Positions 22,943 to 30,965 of a stretch of DNA of 64,000 bases are shown one piece after another (the first letter of the stretch is position 1; each line of letters begins with the position of its first letter). The notes beneath the pieces are model-generated. The model worked only from the letters and a program-made list of their open reading frames with translations. It was not told the DNA's origin and did no database searches. This DNA comes from Hydrogenoanaerobacterium sp032017025 (lineage in GTDB: Bacteria > Bacillota > Clostridia > Oscillospirales > Ruminococcaceae), in contig NZ_DALZQO010000003.1 of the NCBI RefSeq assembly GCF_032017025.1, positions 62,001 to 126,000 on the forward strand, in the 5' to 3' direction. A program made the translations under genes and the position numbers.

Positions 22943-23935
22943 ATGGAAGAGAAAAGTTTTAAGTATGATATTATTGCGGTTGGAGAGTGCCTGATCGATT
23001 TTGTATCCCGCAAAGATGACCAAGGAAAGAGGCTGGTGCTGGAAGGCAACCCGGGTGGTGCACCGGCAAATGTGCTGGCGATGGCGGCAAAGCTGGGGCT
23101 AAGAACAAGCTTTATCAGCAAGCTTGGCCAAGATAGCTTTGGAGATTTTTTGAAAGACTCTATAGCGGATGCCGGTGTTGATACGCAAAACATGATTATG
23201 ACCGAGAAGCACCCCACCACATTGGCGTTTGTCACACTGGACAGCACAGGAAACAGAAGCTTTGCTTTTTACCGCAACCAGACTGCGGATGTTATGCTGA
23301 CAGAGCAGGAAATTGATTATGATGAAATTGCAAAGGCGAGGGTGTTTCATTTTGGCTCTGTCTCTATGTCGGCAGAGCCTGCACGCACTGCCACCCTGCA
23401 GGCGGCGCAGTACGCCCATAAACAGGGGGTAATGGTATCTTACGACCCAAACCTGCGTGAGCTGCTGTGGCAAAGCCTGCGGGAGGCCAAAGAGGTGATG
23501 CTGCAGGGCATGCAGTATGCCAATGTGGTAAAGGTGTCGGACGAGGAGCTGGTTGTTCTCACCGGCACCCAAGACCTGGAGCAGGGGATGCGCAGTTTGT
23601 TCGAACAATATAATCTCAGCCTGCTGGCGGTGACGATGGGCCCCAAAGGCTGCGTCTGCTGCTGCAAAGCGGGCGTTTTCAGCTCGAAGACCTTTGACGT
23701 TGCCTGTGTGGACACCACCGGTGCCGGCGACGCGTTCTGGGGTGCCTGCCTCTATCAGATTTTGAAGAATGAGAAGGCACTTGACCAATACACCGCGCGG
23801 GATATGAAACAGCTTATGGATTTTTCCAATGCGGCCGGTTCCCTTACCACAACCCAAAAAGGGGCGATACCGGCGATGCCTACAGAAGAGCAGATACAGG
23901 ATTGTATCGCTAACACGCCAAGATGTGAAGTGTAA
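22943..23935 (+). CDS. PfkB-family carbohydrate kinase, probable fructokinase
   Basis: 330 residues. The N-terminal PfkB signature GNPGGAPANVLAMAAKLG lies near 33-52. The C-terminal signature DTTGAGDAFWGA near 256 carries the catalytic Asp and the anion hole. The length and the VGECLIDF start are typical of bacterial fructokinases and ribokinase-like enzymes. The ribosome site before this ATG is poor (AAAAAAAGATG). It stands alone between the surface-protein genes and a convergent sortase gene. Exact sugar not determined. Confidence 0.85.
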   Translation: MEEKSFKYDIIAVGECLIDFVSRKDDQGKRLVLEGNPGGAPANVLAMAAKLGLRTSFISKLGQDSFGDFLKDSIADAGVDTQNMIMTEKHPTTLAFVTLDSTGNRSFAFYRNQTADVMLTEQEIDYDEIAKARVFHFGSVSMSAEPARTATLQAAQYAHKQGVMVSYDPNLRELLWQSLREAKEVMLQGMQYANVVKVSDEELVVLTGTQDLEQGMRSLFEQYNLSLLAVTMGPKGCVCCCKAGVFSSKTFDVACVDTTGAGDAFWGACLYQILKNEKALDQYTARDMKQLMDFSNAAGSLTTTQKGAIPAMPTEEQIQDCIANTPRCEV

Positions 23936-23958
23936 AGATAAAGTACAGTGATATAAAA

Positions 23959-23993
23959 AACGGACATCCGAAAGGATGTCCGTTCTGCTTTTT
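23959..23993. terminator. Terminator shared by convergent kinase and sortase genes
   Basis: AACGGACATCC, a GAAA loop and GGATGTCCGTT form a perfect 11-bp stem, followed by CTGCTTTTT on the plus strand; the minus strand also has a T-rich run after it. Confidence 0.82.
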
Positions 23994-23999
23994 GCGAAA

Positions 24000-24854
24000 C
24001 TATTTAAATGTTGGTGCTTTTGGAGAGGGGTTTTTCACAACGTTAACAGGGTCGGTATCTTTCTCGCTGGTGTGCAGTAATCTGCCCATAACCACAAAGC
24101 GCTGCTGCTTGTTGCTCACTCCGCCAAATTTATAAGTACAGGTGGATAAGGTCAAAATCTTATCGCTCGCGGTCACATTGACATCAAAATTGTGCTCAGA
24201 CCGAACCCTTGCCTCTTTTACCAAATCGGTAAACTGGGTCACATCGTTAAACTTGGTACGAATATAATCAAAGCCTGTCTCGGTGTAAAATGTAGCGAAC
24301 ACCTTAAACACCATCTCATCCTCACCGGTGGTAAAATAGACGTAAGGATGCGCCTTGGCATACTCAAGATCGGTATAGTTCATCAGCTGCGCAAAACGCA
24401 GACCGTTCTTTTTATCGTCATTGAGGTTGTGCCCGTAGATGATAGTGTTCTTGCCGAGCGACGCACGGTTCTTTGTGGTGTTGCGGTAGTCTGCAAAGTA
24501 GCAGCCCTCCAGCGCCCATTTACCGTTGTTATCCATACGCATGTATTTTTCATTGCCCTTGGGGTCTTGGAATACAACATCATCAATGGGAGTGCCGGGA
24601 ATTCTCAGCCAGCCCACAGTTTCATTGCTTTTTTGTTCATATTCCTTAATCTTCTCAACGATGGTTTTATCTGGCTCTACAGGGGTATTGTCATCTGCAA
24701 TATACGCAGGCTCTGTAAGCGGATTGTAGAAAGGGTAGGTGCTGACGGGTGTTACGTCATCCGGGTTTGTACTGGGCTTTTTTGAGCATGCTGCAAAAGA
24801 AAACAGCATCATAGCTGCCAAAGCAAGGCAAAGAATACGTTTGCGGTTGTTCAT
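24000..24854 (-). CDS. Class B sortase with a lipoprotein signal
   Basis: 284 residues from the ATG at 24854 (GGAGG seven bases upstream). Catalytic His142 in IYGHN, Cys239 in LSTCTY and Arg252 in QRFVV are all present, with the class B layout of an extra N-terminal helix region (about 60-85). Instead of the usual membrane anchor it begins with a signal peptide ending LFSFAAC, a lipobox with Cys23. This suggests that it is lipid-anchored outside the membrane. The three NPxTG proteins 1-5 kb away are the obvious substrates, since class B enzymes accept NP-x-T motifs. It follows the pyruvate kinase gene by 46 bp on the same strand and may share its transcript. Confidence 0.88.
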   Translation of the reverse strand: MNNRKRILCLALAAMMLFSFAACSKKPSTNPDDVTPVSTYPFYNPLTEPAYIADDNTPVEPDKTIVEKIKEYEQKSNETVGWLRIPGTPIDDVVFQDPKGNEKYMRMDNNGKWALEGCYFADYRNTTKNRASLGKNTIIYGHNLNDDKKNGLRFAQLMNYTDLEYAKAHPYVYFTTGEDEMVFKVFATFYTETGFDYIRTKFNDVTQFTDLVKEARVRSEHNFDVNVTASDKILTLSTCTYKFGGVSNKQQRFVVMGRLLHTSEKDTDPVNVVKNPSPKAPTFK

Positions 24855-24900
24855 ATGGTACCTCCGAAGTAAAAGTATACACGCCGCCAAGGTAAACAGG

Positions 24901-26655
24901 TTAACCCTTGTGAGGAGAATTACAAACAATGCCTCTCGCTGCATCAATGGTAACCGCTGTGCCAGATTTTAAAATCTCGGTGGCATGTTCCGCTCCAACA
25001 AGTACGGGAATATCCAGCGTAAGCCCCACTATAGCGGCGTGAGAATTCAGCCCACCCGCTTCGGTGACAATACCGGACGCTTTTTTCAAGAGTGAGAGAA
25101 TGTTGTTGGAGGTTTGCGGTATTACCAATATATCACTTTGCTTAAAATTGGTCAATGCTTCTTCTTCATTCCGTGCAACACAGATGTTTCCAAATGCGCT
25201 CAGGCAGTTTACGCCCTGCCCCGAGACGAGTACATCGCCCACCATATGCACCTTCAGCAGGTTGGTGGTACCCGAAATGCCCAGCGGCACACCTGCGGTA
25301 ATAACAACGAGGTCGCCGCTCTTGACGAGGTTATTGCCCTTAGCCACATCAACCGCATGCTGGAACAAATCGTCAGTAGATTCTTTTTCTTCAATCAACA
25401 TAGGGGTTACGCCCCACGACAGGTTCATCTGGCGGTATACGGTTGGGTTGGTTGTACCACTGATGATGGGCATTTCGGGGCGGTATTTTGAGATCATTTT
25501 TGCAGTTTTCCCCGATTTGGTAACGGTGATGATAGCGGCTGCTCCAAGGTCATATGCGGTGGTGCAGGTTGCATGAGAAATTGCGTTTGTAACGCCCTGA
25601 AGCCCGTGCATTTCACGTTTAAAAAACCGCCCGCGATAGTCGATATCGTTTTCTGCGCGTACAGCAATACGAGCCATGGTTTTAACCGATTCAATGGGGT
25701 ATGCACCGGCAGCGGTTTCGCCCGAAAGCATAATGGCACTGGTGCCGTCGTAAATTGCATTGGCAACGTCGGTTGCCTCTGCTCTGGTGGGGCGGGGGTT
25801 CTTCATCATGCTGTCCAGCATTTGGGTAGCGGTGATCACCTGCTTGCCCGCGGAATATGCCTTTTTGATGAGAAGCTTTTGCACCACGGGTACTTCCTCA
25901 AACGGAATCTCAACGCCCATGTCACCGCGTGCAATCATAACACCGTCGGATACATTCAGGATGTTATCGATATTTGTAACACCCTCGGCATTTTCAATTT
26001 TAGCAATAATACGGATGCTGTGACAATTCTTGGTGTCAAGAATTTTGCGAATCTCAAGAATATCGTCAGCAGAACGGGTGAAGGATGCTGCGATAAAATC
26101 AAAGCCCTGATCAATACCCCACAGGATATCGGCATGATCTTTTTCGCTGATATAGGGGAGAGACAAGCGCACACCGGGTACGTTTACGCCCTTGGTGTTG
26201 CTGATGATACCGCCGTTGATGATTCTGCAGATAATGTCGGTGCCACCTTCAACGCTGAGAACTTTAAGCTCAATGAGACCGTCATCCAGTAAAATTTTAG
26301 TACCTGCGTCAACATCGGCGGGCAGCCCTTTGAATGAAATAGTAGCCTTAGCGCTGTCGCCTTCAATTTCGTCGGTGGTGAGGGTGAATACCTCACCGCT
26401 TTTCAGCTCAGCCTTGCCGCCTTTAAATTTGCCCAGGCGCACCTCGGGCCCTTTGGTATCAAGCAGCGCTGCAATGGGTAGGTGCAACTCCTCACGCAGG
26501 GCGCTTAAAATATTCAGCTTTTTGAGGTGCTCCTCATAGCTGCCGTGCGAAAAGTTGAATCTTGCCACGTCCATACCGGCGAGAATCAGTTCGCGAATTT
26601 TTTCCTCTGTTTCGGTTGCAGGCCCCAGTGTGCAGATAATCTTAGTTTTCCTCAT
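24901..26655 (-). CDS. pyk: Pyruvate kinase with C-terminal PEP-utilising domain
   Basis: Makes pyruvate and ATP from phosphoenolpyruvate and ADP. It has 584 residues from the ATG at 26655; an upstream extension in frame lacks a ribosome site. MRKTKIICTLGPAT at the N terminus and the active-site stretch IIAKIENAEGV, MIARGDMGVEIP and TATQMLDSMMKNPRPTRAE are seen. The extra C-terminal domain (about 475-584) has the LNSHAAIVGL motif of PEP-utilising mobile domains, as in Bacillus pyruvate kinase, which is also about 585 residues long. Promoter at 26803-26831. Confidence 0.96.
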   Translation of the reverse strand: MRKTKIICTLGPATETEEKIRELILAGMDVARFNFSHGSYEEHLKKLNILSALREELHLPIAALLDTKGPEVRLGKFKGGKAELKSGEVFTLTTDEIEGDSAKATISFKGLPADVDAGTKILLDDGLIELKVLSVEGGTDIICRIINGGIISNTKGVNVPGVRLSLPYISEKDHADILWGIDQGFDFIAASFTRSADDILEIRKILDTKNCHSIRIIAKIENAEGVTNIDNILNVSDGVMIARGDMGVEIPFEEVPVVQKLLIKKAYSAGKQVITATQMLDSMMKNPRPTRAEATDVANAIYDGTSAIMLSGETAAGAYPIESVKTMARIAVRAENDIDYRGRFFKREMHGLQGVTNAISHATCTTAYDLGAAAIITVTKSGKTAKMISKYRPEMPIISGTTNPTVYRQMNLSWGVTPMLIEEKESTDDLFQHAVDVAKGNNLVKSGDLVVITAGVPLGISGTTNLLKVHMVGDVLVSGQGVNCLSAFGNICVARNEEEALTNFKQSDILVIPQTSNNILSLLKKASGIVTEAGGLNSHAAIVGLTLDIPVLVGAEHATEILKSGTAVTIDAARGIVCNSPHKG

Positions 26656-26757
26656 AAATACCACTCTCTTTTCTGCCCAACCATTGGCAAACTTGGCAAC
26701 ACAAGGTTGACCGCACTTGTGCATGCTCGCTGTGATTGGGTTCAATTTATTTGTACA

Positions 26758-26772
26758 GCGGGACGATCCCGC
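26758..26772. promoter_or_regulatory. Inverted repeat in the pyruvate kinase leader
   Basis: GCGGGA, CGA, TCCCGC: a 6-bp palindrome between promoter and start of pyk. It could be a small operator or a leader hairpin. No regulator is recognised for it. Confidence 0.4.
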
Positions 26773-26802
26773 GTATTGTTGGCTAAAATAACAATCTGTT
26801 TA

Positions 26803-26831
26803 ATTATAATATAAATAGCGAAAAAATTCAA
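26803..26831 (-). promoter_or_regulatory. Promoter of pyruvate kinase
   Basis: On the minus strand TTGAAT, a 17-bp spacer and TATAAT, about 150 bp before the start codon. Confidence 0.78.
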
Positions 26832-27069
26832 TTAAGAGTCCGTTAAGATTCAAAAAAGAAGCTGTTTTTTGCATACAAGTAGTATACCTCTTTTCAATCA
26901 TTTCAGCTCAAAATGGGCATAATGTAAATAATTGTGATGGAATTCCGGTTAAAAATGGAGGGTGTAACGACGCTGACCCGGGCAAGGCATTTGCATGGCA
27001 GATGCCGGCGGACACTTTTCCAGTTTATTGACAGAAAAGCAATAAAACTCCTTGCAATTTAAAAAATTT
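26832..27069. other. Intergenic between divergent pyk and ytr-type operons
   Basis: No gene seen. A short imperfect repeat (GGCATTTGCATGGCAGATGCCGG) lies near 26985-27008. The rest is the upstream region of the GntR operon. Confidence 0.4.
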
Positions 27070-27075
27070 TATGAT

Positions 27076-27117
27076 ACTGTATTACTGTACTAGACGAACT
27101 AATACAGATAATACAGT
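27076..27117. promoter_or_regulatory. Probable operator of the GntR/YtrA-type regulator
   Basis: ACTGTATTA (27076-27084) and TAATACAGT (27109-27117) are exact complements, with partly repeated CTGTA and TACAG units inside. TATGAT at 27070 may be the -10 box. The dyad lies about 70 bp before the regulator gene, a standard place for autoregulation in the YtrA group. Confidence 0.68.
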
Positions 27118-27189
27118 GGATAAAGTTTACAAAACAAGTGTGAAACTGTTTCTATTGAGCGGGCAATGCCTGCGGAAAGGGGTAAAAGT

Positions 27190-27564
27190 ATGTTTGTACT
27201 GGAGCTGCAAAGCCGGGTGCCTATTTATGAGCAAATGAAGAAGAAGATTACCGAGCTTGTGATGCTGGGGGTGCTGCAAACCGATGAGCAACTGCCGAGT
27301 GTACGCAGCTTGGCGCGCGACCTTGGAGTAAACCCAAATACAGTGCAAAAAGCGTATCAAGAGCTGGAGCGTGACGGAATCGTATATTCTATGACCGGAA
27401 AAGGCAGCTTTATCGCCGATTTTGCACGGCAAAACAACGTTATTCTTCAGCAGGCGCAGAGTCTGCTGAAAGAGGCATTACAAGGGGCAAAGCTTGCCGG
27501 CATTGCAAAGAAAGAAGTGGAGCGCTTTGTTAACGAGACTTATGGGGAGGGAATGAACCGATGA
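27190..27564 (+). CDS. GntR-family regulator, YtrA subfamily
   Basis: 124 residues from the ATG at 27190 (GGAAAGGGG upstream). The winged helix-turn-helix covers about residues 1-75 with RVPIYEQM, LPSVRSLARDLGVNPNTVQKAYQELERDGIV and GKGSFI. The short C-terminal dimer region is typical of the YtrA group, which represses ABC exporter operons and responds to cell-envelope stress. The stop overlaps the ABC ATPase start (ATGA). Confidence 0.9.
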   Translation: MFVLELQSRVPIYEQMKKKITELVMLGVLQTDEQLPSVRSLARDLGVNPNTVQKAYQELERDGIVYSMTGKGSFIADFARQNNVILQQAQSLLKEALQGAKLAGIAKKEVERFVNETYGEGMNR

Positions 27565-28460
27565 TTAAGGCAACCAACCTGACCAAGCGGTTTGATGATA
27601 ATATTGCGCTTGCGAGCCTTACCACCGAAATTTCAGCGGGCTCTATTTATGGGCTGGTGGGCAGCAACGGTGCGGGTAAATCTACGCTGCTGCGTCTGAT
27701 TGCCGGGGTATACCGCGCCGACGAGGGCAGCATAGAGGTCGACGGGCAGTCTACCTTTGAAAACAGCCAGGTGAAGGATAAAATTTTCTTTCTCGCCGAC
27801 GAGCTGTTCTTTTTCTCGAATTCTACCATGAATCAAATGGCGAAATTCTACAGCGGGCTGTATGAGAACTGGTCTCACGTACGCTACAACCAACTTTGCG
27901 TTACGTTTCCCATTAACGCGAACAAACGAATTAATACTTTCTCAAAGGGTATGCAGCGGCAGGTAGCCATTATACTGGCGCTCTCCGCCCAGCCCGATAT
28001 CCTGCTGCTGGATGAAGCTTTTGACGGTTTGGATCCTGTGATTCGCGGCTTGGTGCGAAAAATTTTGGCGGATGATGTGGTGACTCGCGGAATTACCGTC
28101 ATCATCTCCTCGCATAACCTGCGTGAGCTGGAAGACCTGTGCGATCAGGTTGGCGTACTGCACAACGGCAGAATTTTGTTCCAGCGCGAAATCGACGACC
28201 TCAAGCTAGGCTTTTTCAAGGTGCAGTGTGCGTTTAAGCCCCTGCCCGAAAAAGCGGCATTTGCAGGGCTTGACCTGCTGCAGTTTGAAACCCGCGGAAG
28301 CCTAGTGAACCTGATTGCAAGGGGCAACCGTGAGAGCATACTGGAGTATATTGAAAAAATGTCCCCTTTGTTTGTGGAGACTGTTCCGCTGACACTGGAG
28401 GAAGTATTTATACATGAAATGGAGGCGGTCGGCTATGACTACAGCAACATCCTGTTCTAA
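27561..28460 (+). CDS. ABC exporter ATP-binding protein (YtrB-like)
   Basis: 299 residues. Walker A GSNGAGKST is near residue 34. The signature is an unusual FSKGMQRQ near 127, as common in YtrB-type ATPases, and Walker B is LLLDEAFDGLD near 150. Conserved switch His is in ISSHNL. It overlaps the regulator gene by four bases and the following permease gene by 26 bases, so all three are coupled. It should power export or membrane sensing together with the large permease. Confidence 0.9.
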   Translation: MIKATNLTKRFDDNIALASLTTEISAGSIYGLVGSNGAGKSTLLRLIAGVYRADEGSIEVDGQSTFENSQVKDKIFFLADELFFFSNSTMNQMAKFYSGLYENWSHVRYNQLCVTFPINANKRINTFSKGMQRQVAIILALSAQPDILLLDEAFDGLDPVIRGLVRKILADDVVTRGITVIISSHNLRELEDLCDQVGVLHNGRILFQREIDDLKLGFFKVQCAFKPLPEKAAFAGLDLLQFETRGSLVNLIARGNRESILEYIEKMSPLFVETVPLTLEEVFIHEMEAVGYDYSNILF

Positions 28461-30693
28461 ACAGAATAAGTTTCAGCATATGTATCTCGGGGCCCTCCGC
28501 AGAGGAGCACCCCTCGGCATCTTCTATGCACTCCTGCTGTTTGCCCTGTTCCCTTTAATGTACATGATTACTCTAATGACCATGAATCCTGCCAAAGAGA
28601 ATTTTCAAGCCTCTGAGTATCTGTACGGCTACGCAGGTATTTACAGCGGTGTTTCAGCGTTCGCGGTGGCAATGAGCTGTGTCGTTATTCCGATTGTATT
28701 CGGCGTAACCATATTCTCTTACCTGCATAACAAGCGTGCCACCGACGTGTATCACGCATTGCCGATGAAGCGTCAGACGCTGTTTACCGCCAACTACCTT
28801 GCAGGGCTTACCCTAATTTGGGTACCGCTGATAATAAGCTTTGCGACGGTTGCCATTGCCGGTGCCGGCTTTGCGTCAATACTCACCTGGGTATACTCGC
28901 CTGCACGTATTTTTACCGAGTTACTCGGCTGGCTTGTTGTAGCTTCTGCGGTTTTTACCATTACGGCGACAATTGCAGTGCTTGCGGGCAACAGCTTTGA
29001 TACGGTGATGTTCTCGCTTGCATTTGGCGGTATGTACCCGGTGATTCTGTTCTTTGCCAAAATGGTGATTGACAGCTTGCTGCTGGGCTTTACGGGGCGG
29101 TGGAGCATTGGGCTGATGAACGAGCTGAACATGCCTGCACTCTCACCGTTTACGGTAATGATATACAGGCTTACTATGCGAATTGGTAACGAGGGTGTAT
29201 CACCGCTCACGTTCAACACACGCTTTACGGTTTATACCTGGGCGACCGTTGCATGGGCAATCATCACGGTTGCGCTGTTCTTTGTAGCAAATTTTCTCTA
29301 TGCCCGGCGCAAAAGCGAGCTGGCGGGGCGCACCACCTCGTCATCTGTTCTCAACAGCATTGTCAAATATGTGATTACCTTTGTGTTTGGAATTATCTTT
29401 GGCCTGCTACTGTCCGCCAGCTTTGACAGCAAAATGATGTTCCTTGTGGGCGCTGTGATTGGCGGCTGCATTGCTTACGGCGCATTTGAAGCAATTGCGG
29501 CAAGGGGCTTTAAAACCTTTCCCAGGGCGTTTATACAAATGGGGATTTCGGTGGGACTCACCGTTGCGTTTGTTGCGGTGTTCCTGACAGGCGGGCTGGG
29601 TTACGAAACCCGTATTCCCGCTGCGGAGAGCGTTGCAAGTGTTACCATTAACTACAATGGGCGATTCGGAAGCCGTTACCTTTACAGCGAGGATAGCATG
29701 GTGAAAGATTACCCCTACAACAGCGCCGAGGATATGGGCAGAAACGTTGTGCTCACCTCGCCCGAGGCGATTGAGATTGTACGCAAGCTGCATGCCGATA
29801 CGGTGAAAGAGCAGCGCGGGCGTGACGAAAAACACTTCAACTGGGAAGAAAGCTCCAATATATACCCCAATATTATTTATAAGCTGAAGAATGGGAAAAG
29901 TGTAATGCGCAGCTACAGTGCCATTACGATGGAAACCGCGCAGGTGCTCGGCAGGCTGGAAGATTTGGAGGAATTCAAACGCCAGACCAACCCTGCGTTC
30001 TTGCTTGAGGCGGGGCAGCTCAAAGGTGTGGAATTTATGAACCGCTTTGCCACGGGAAATACCTTTGAAGCGCTCAGCGAGGCACAGCAAAAACAGCTGC
30101 TTGACGCATTGCAAAAGGATGCCCTCAGTGAGCGGGTAGAGGATATTGTAAACGAGAGCTACGATGCGGTGGGCTATATTCGCCTTGTGGTAGCGGGTAC
30201 GTTTGCAGAGCCTACTTTTGTTCCCACCAGCAGTACCATTCTTATTACGGAACAATATGCCAATACCATTGCATGGCTAAAAAGCAACGGCTTTTACGAG
30301 AAGATGGAAGTGGACGAAAGCAAAATCACCAGGGTAGGAATCAACCGGTTGAACTCAAAATATATGGGATATGAAAACGATGCAGTCTTTATCATGATGA
30401 ACCCCGATGCCGGCATGATGGATCGATACCAAGTGTTTGATTCGGAATATGCAAAAGAGGAATGGCTTGCTGTTGATGATGCAGAAACGGCGAAAAAGCT
30501 TTATAAGCTGGGCAGAAACAGCGGAGCCTCGGACCGAAATGGGTATCAGCTGTACTTCGAATATGGCGACAGTGAAAATGCACTCTGTCTATTCGTCCCC
30601 CAGAGCAAACTGCCAAAAGAACTTGCTGACCGTTACAGTACGCTTATCGGAGATGAACTAACGTATGCAAAAGAAACTGCATATTTATGGTAA
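28435..30693 (+). CDS. Large ABC-2-type permease with extracytoplasmic domain
   Basis: 752 residues from the ATG at 28435 (GGAGG eight bases upstream, inside the ATPase gene). About eight to ten membrane segments fill residues 25-390. The C-terminal half (about 395-752) is hydrophilic and has no membrane segment, which resembles the DUF6449-type domain of permeases next to YtrA regulators. It forms the membrane part of the exporter encoded by this operon. Substrate unknown. Confidence 0.83.
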   Translation: MTTATSCSKQNKFQHMYLGALRRGAPLGIFYALLLFALFPLMYMITLMTMNPAKENFQASEYLYGYAGIYSGVSAFAVAMSCVVIPIVFGVTIFSYLHNKRATDVYHALPMKRQTLFTANYLAGLTLIWVPLIISFATVAIAGAGFASILTWVYSPARIFTELLGWLVVASAVFTITATIAVLAGNSFDTVMFSLAFGGMYPVILFFAKMVIDSLLLGFTGRWSIGLMNELNMPALSPFTVMIYRLTMRIGNEGVSPLTFNTRFTVYTWATVAWAIITVALFFVANFLYARRKSELAGRTTSSSVLNSIVKYVITFVFGIIFGLLLSASFDSKMMFLVGAVIGGCIAYGAFEAIAARGFKTFPRAFIQMGISVGLTVAFVAVFLTGGLGYETRIPAAESVASVTINYNGRFGSRYLYSEDSMVKDYPYNSAEDMGRNVVLTSPEAIEIVRKLHADTVKEQRGRDEKHFNWEESSNIYPNIIYKLKNGKSVMRSYSAITMETAQVLGRLEDLEEFKRQTNPAFLLEAGQLKGVEFMNRFATGNTFEALSEAQQKQLLDALQKDALSERVEDIVNESYDAVGYIRLVVAGTFAEPTFVPTSSTILITEQYANTIAWLKSNGFYEKMEVDESKITRVGINRLNSKYMGYENDAVFIMMNPDAGMMDRYQVFDSEYAKEEWLAVDDAETAKKLYKLGRNSGASDRNGYQLYFEYGDSENALCLFVPQSKLPKELADRYSTLIGDELTYAKETAYLW

Positions 30694-30721
30694 TGCTTAA
30701 TTTTTTAAGGGAGAGCACATC

Positions 30722-30886
30722 TTGAAAAACATAACGATTATTATCATAGCGCTCGTTCTTGCGCTGGTAACAGGCTGCAAGAGCGTGCAAGCAAAGCCGT
30801 TTGCGCCATACAGCTCCTCTTGCAGGGATTGTTATGTATCGGTGAGCACCACCATGCAGATGACGGTAAGCATCTACTCTATATAA
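30722..30886 (+). CDS. Small putative lipoprotein, 54 aa
   Basis: Starts at TTG (30722) with AGGGAGAG nine bases upstream. A hydrophobic signal sequence ends in LVTGC, a good lipobox, leaving a mature peptide of about 36 residues with three further cysteine or serine-rich positions (SSSCRDCYV). It follows the ABC permease by 28 bp in the same direction, so it is probably the last gene of that operon. Function unknown. Confidence 0.58.
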   Translation: MKNITIIIIALVLALVTGCKSVQAKPFAPYSSSCRDCYVSVSTTMQMTVSIYSI

Positions 30887-30907
30887 AGGAATAAAAACAC
30901 TCACAGC

Positions 30908-30955
30908 AAAACAAACCCCCCGATGCCGGTTAAGGCATCGGGGGGTTTGTTTTTA
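30908..30955. terminator. Strong bidirectional terminator
   Basis: AAACAAACCCCCCGATGCC and GGCATCGGGGGGTTTGTTT form a 19-bp perfect stem with A- and T-runs on both sides, between convergent operons. Confidence 0.93.
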
Positions 30956-30965
30956 CTAGAGCAAT

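Noticed and set aside
26776..26796. A Rex-like site (TTGTT...AACAA) in the pyruvate kinase leader
   Set aside because: The spacing is 19 bp instead of the 18 of Rex operators and the inner bases do not match.
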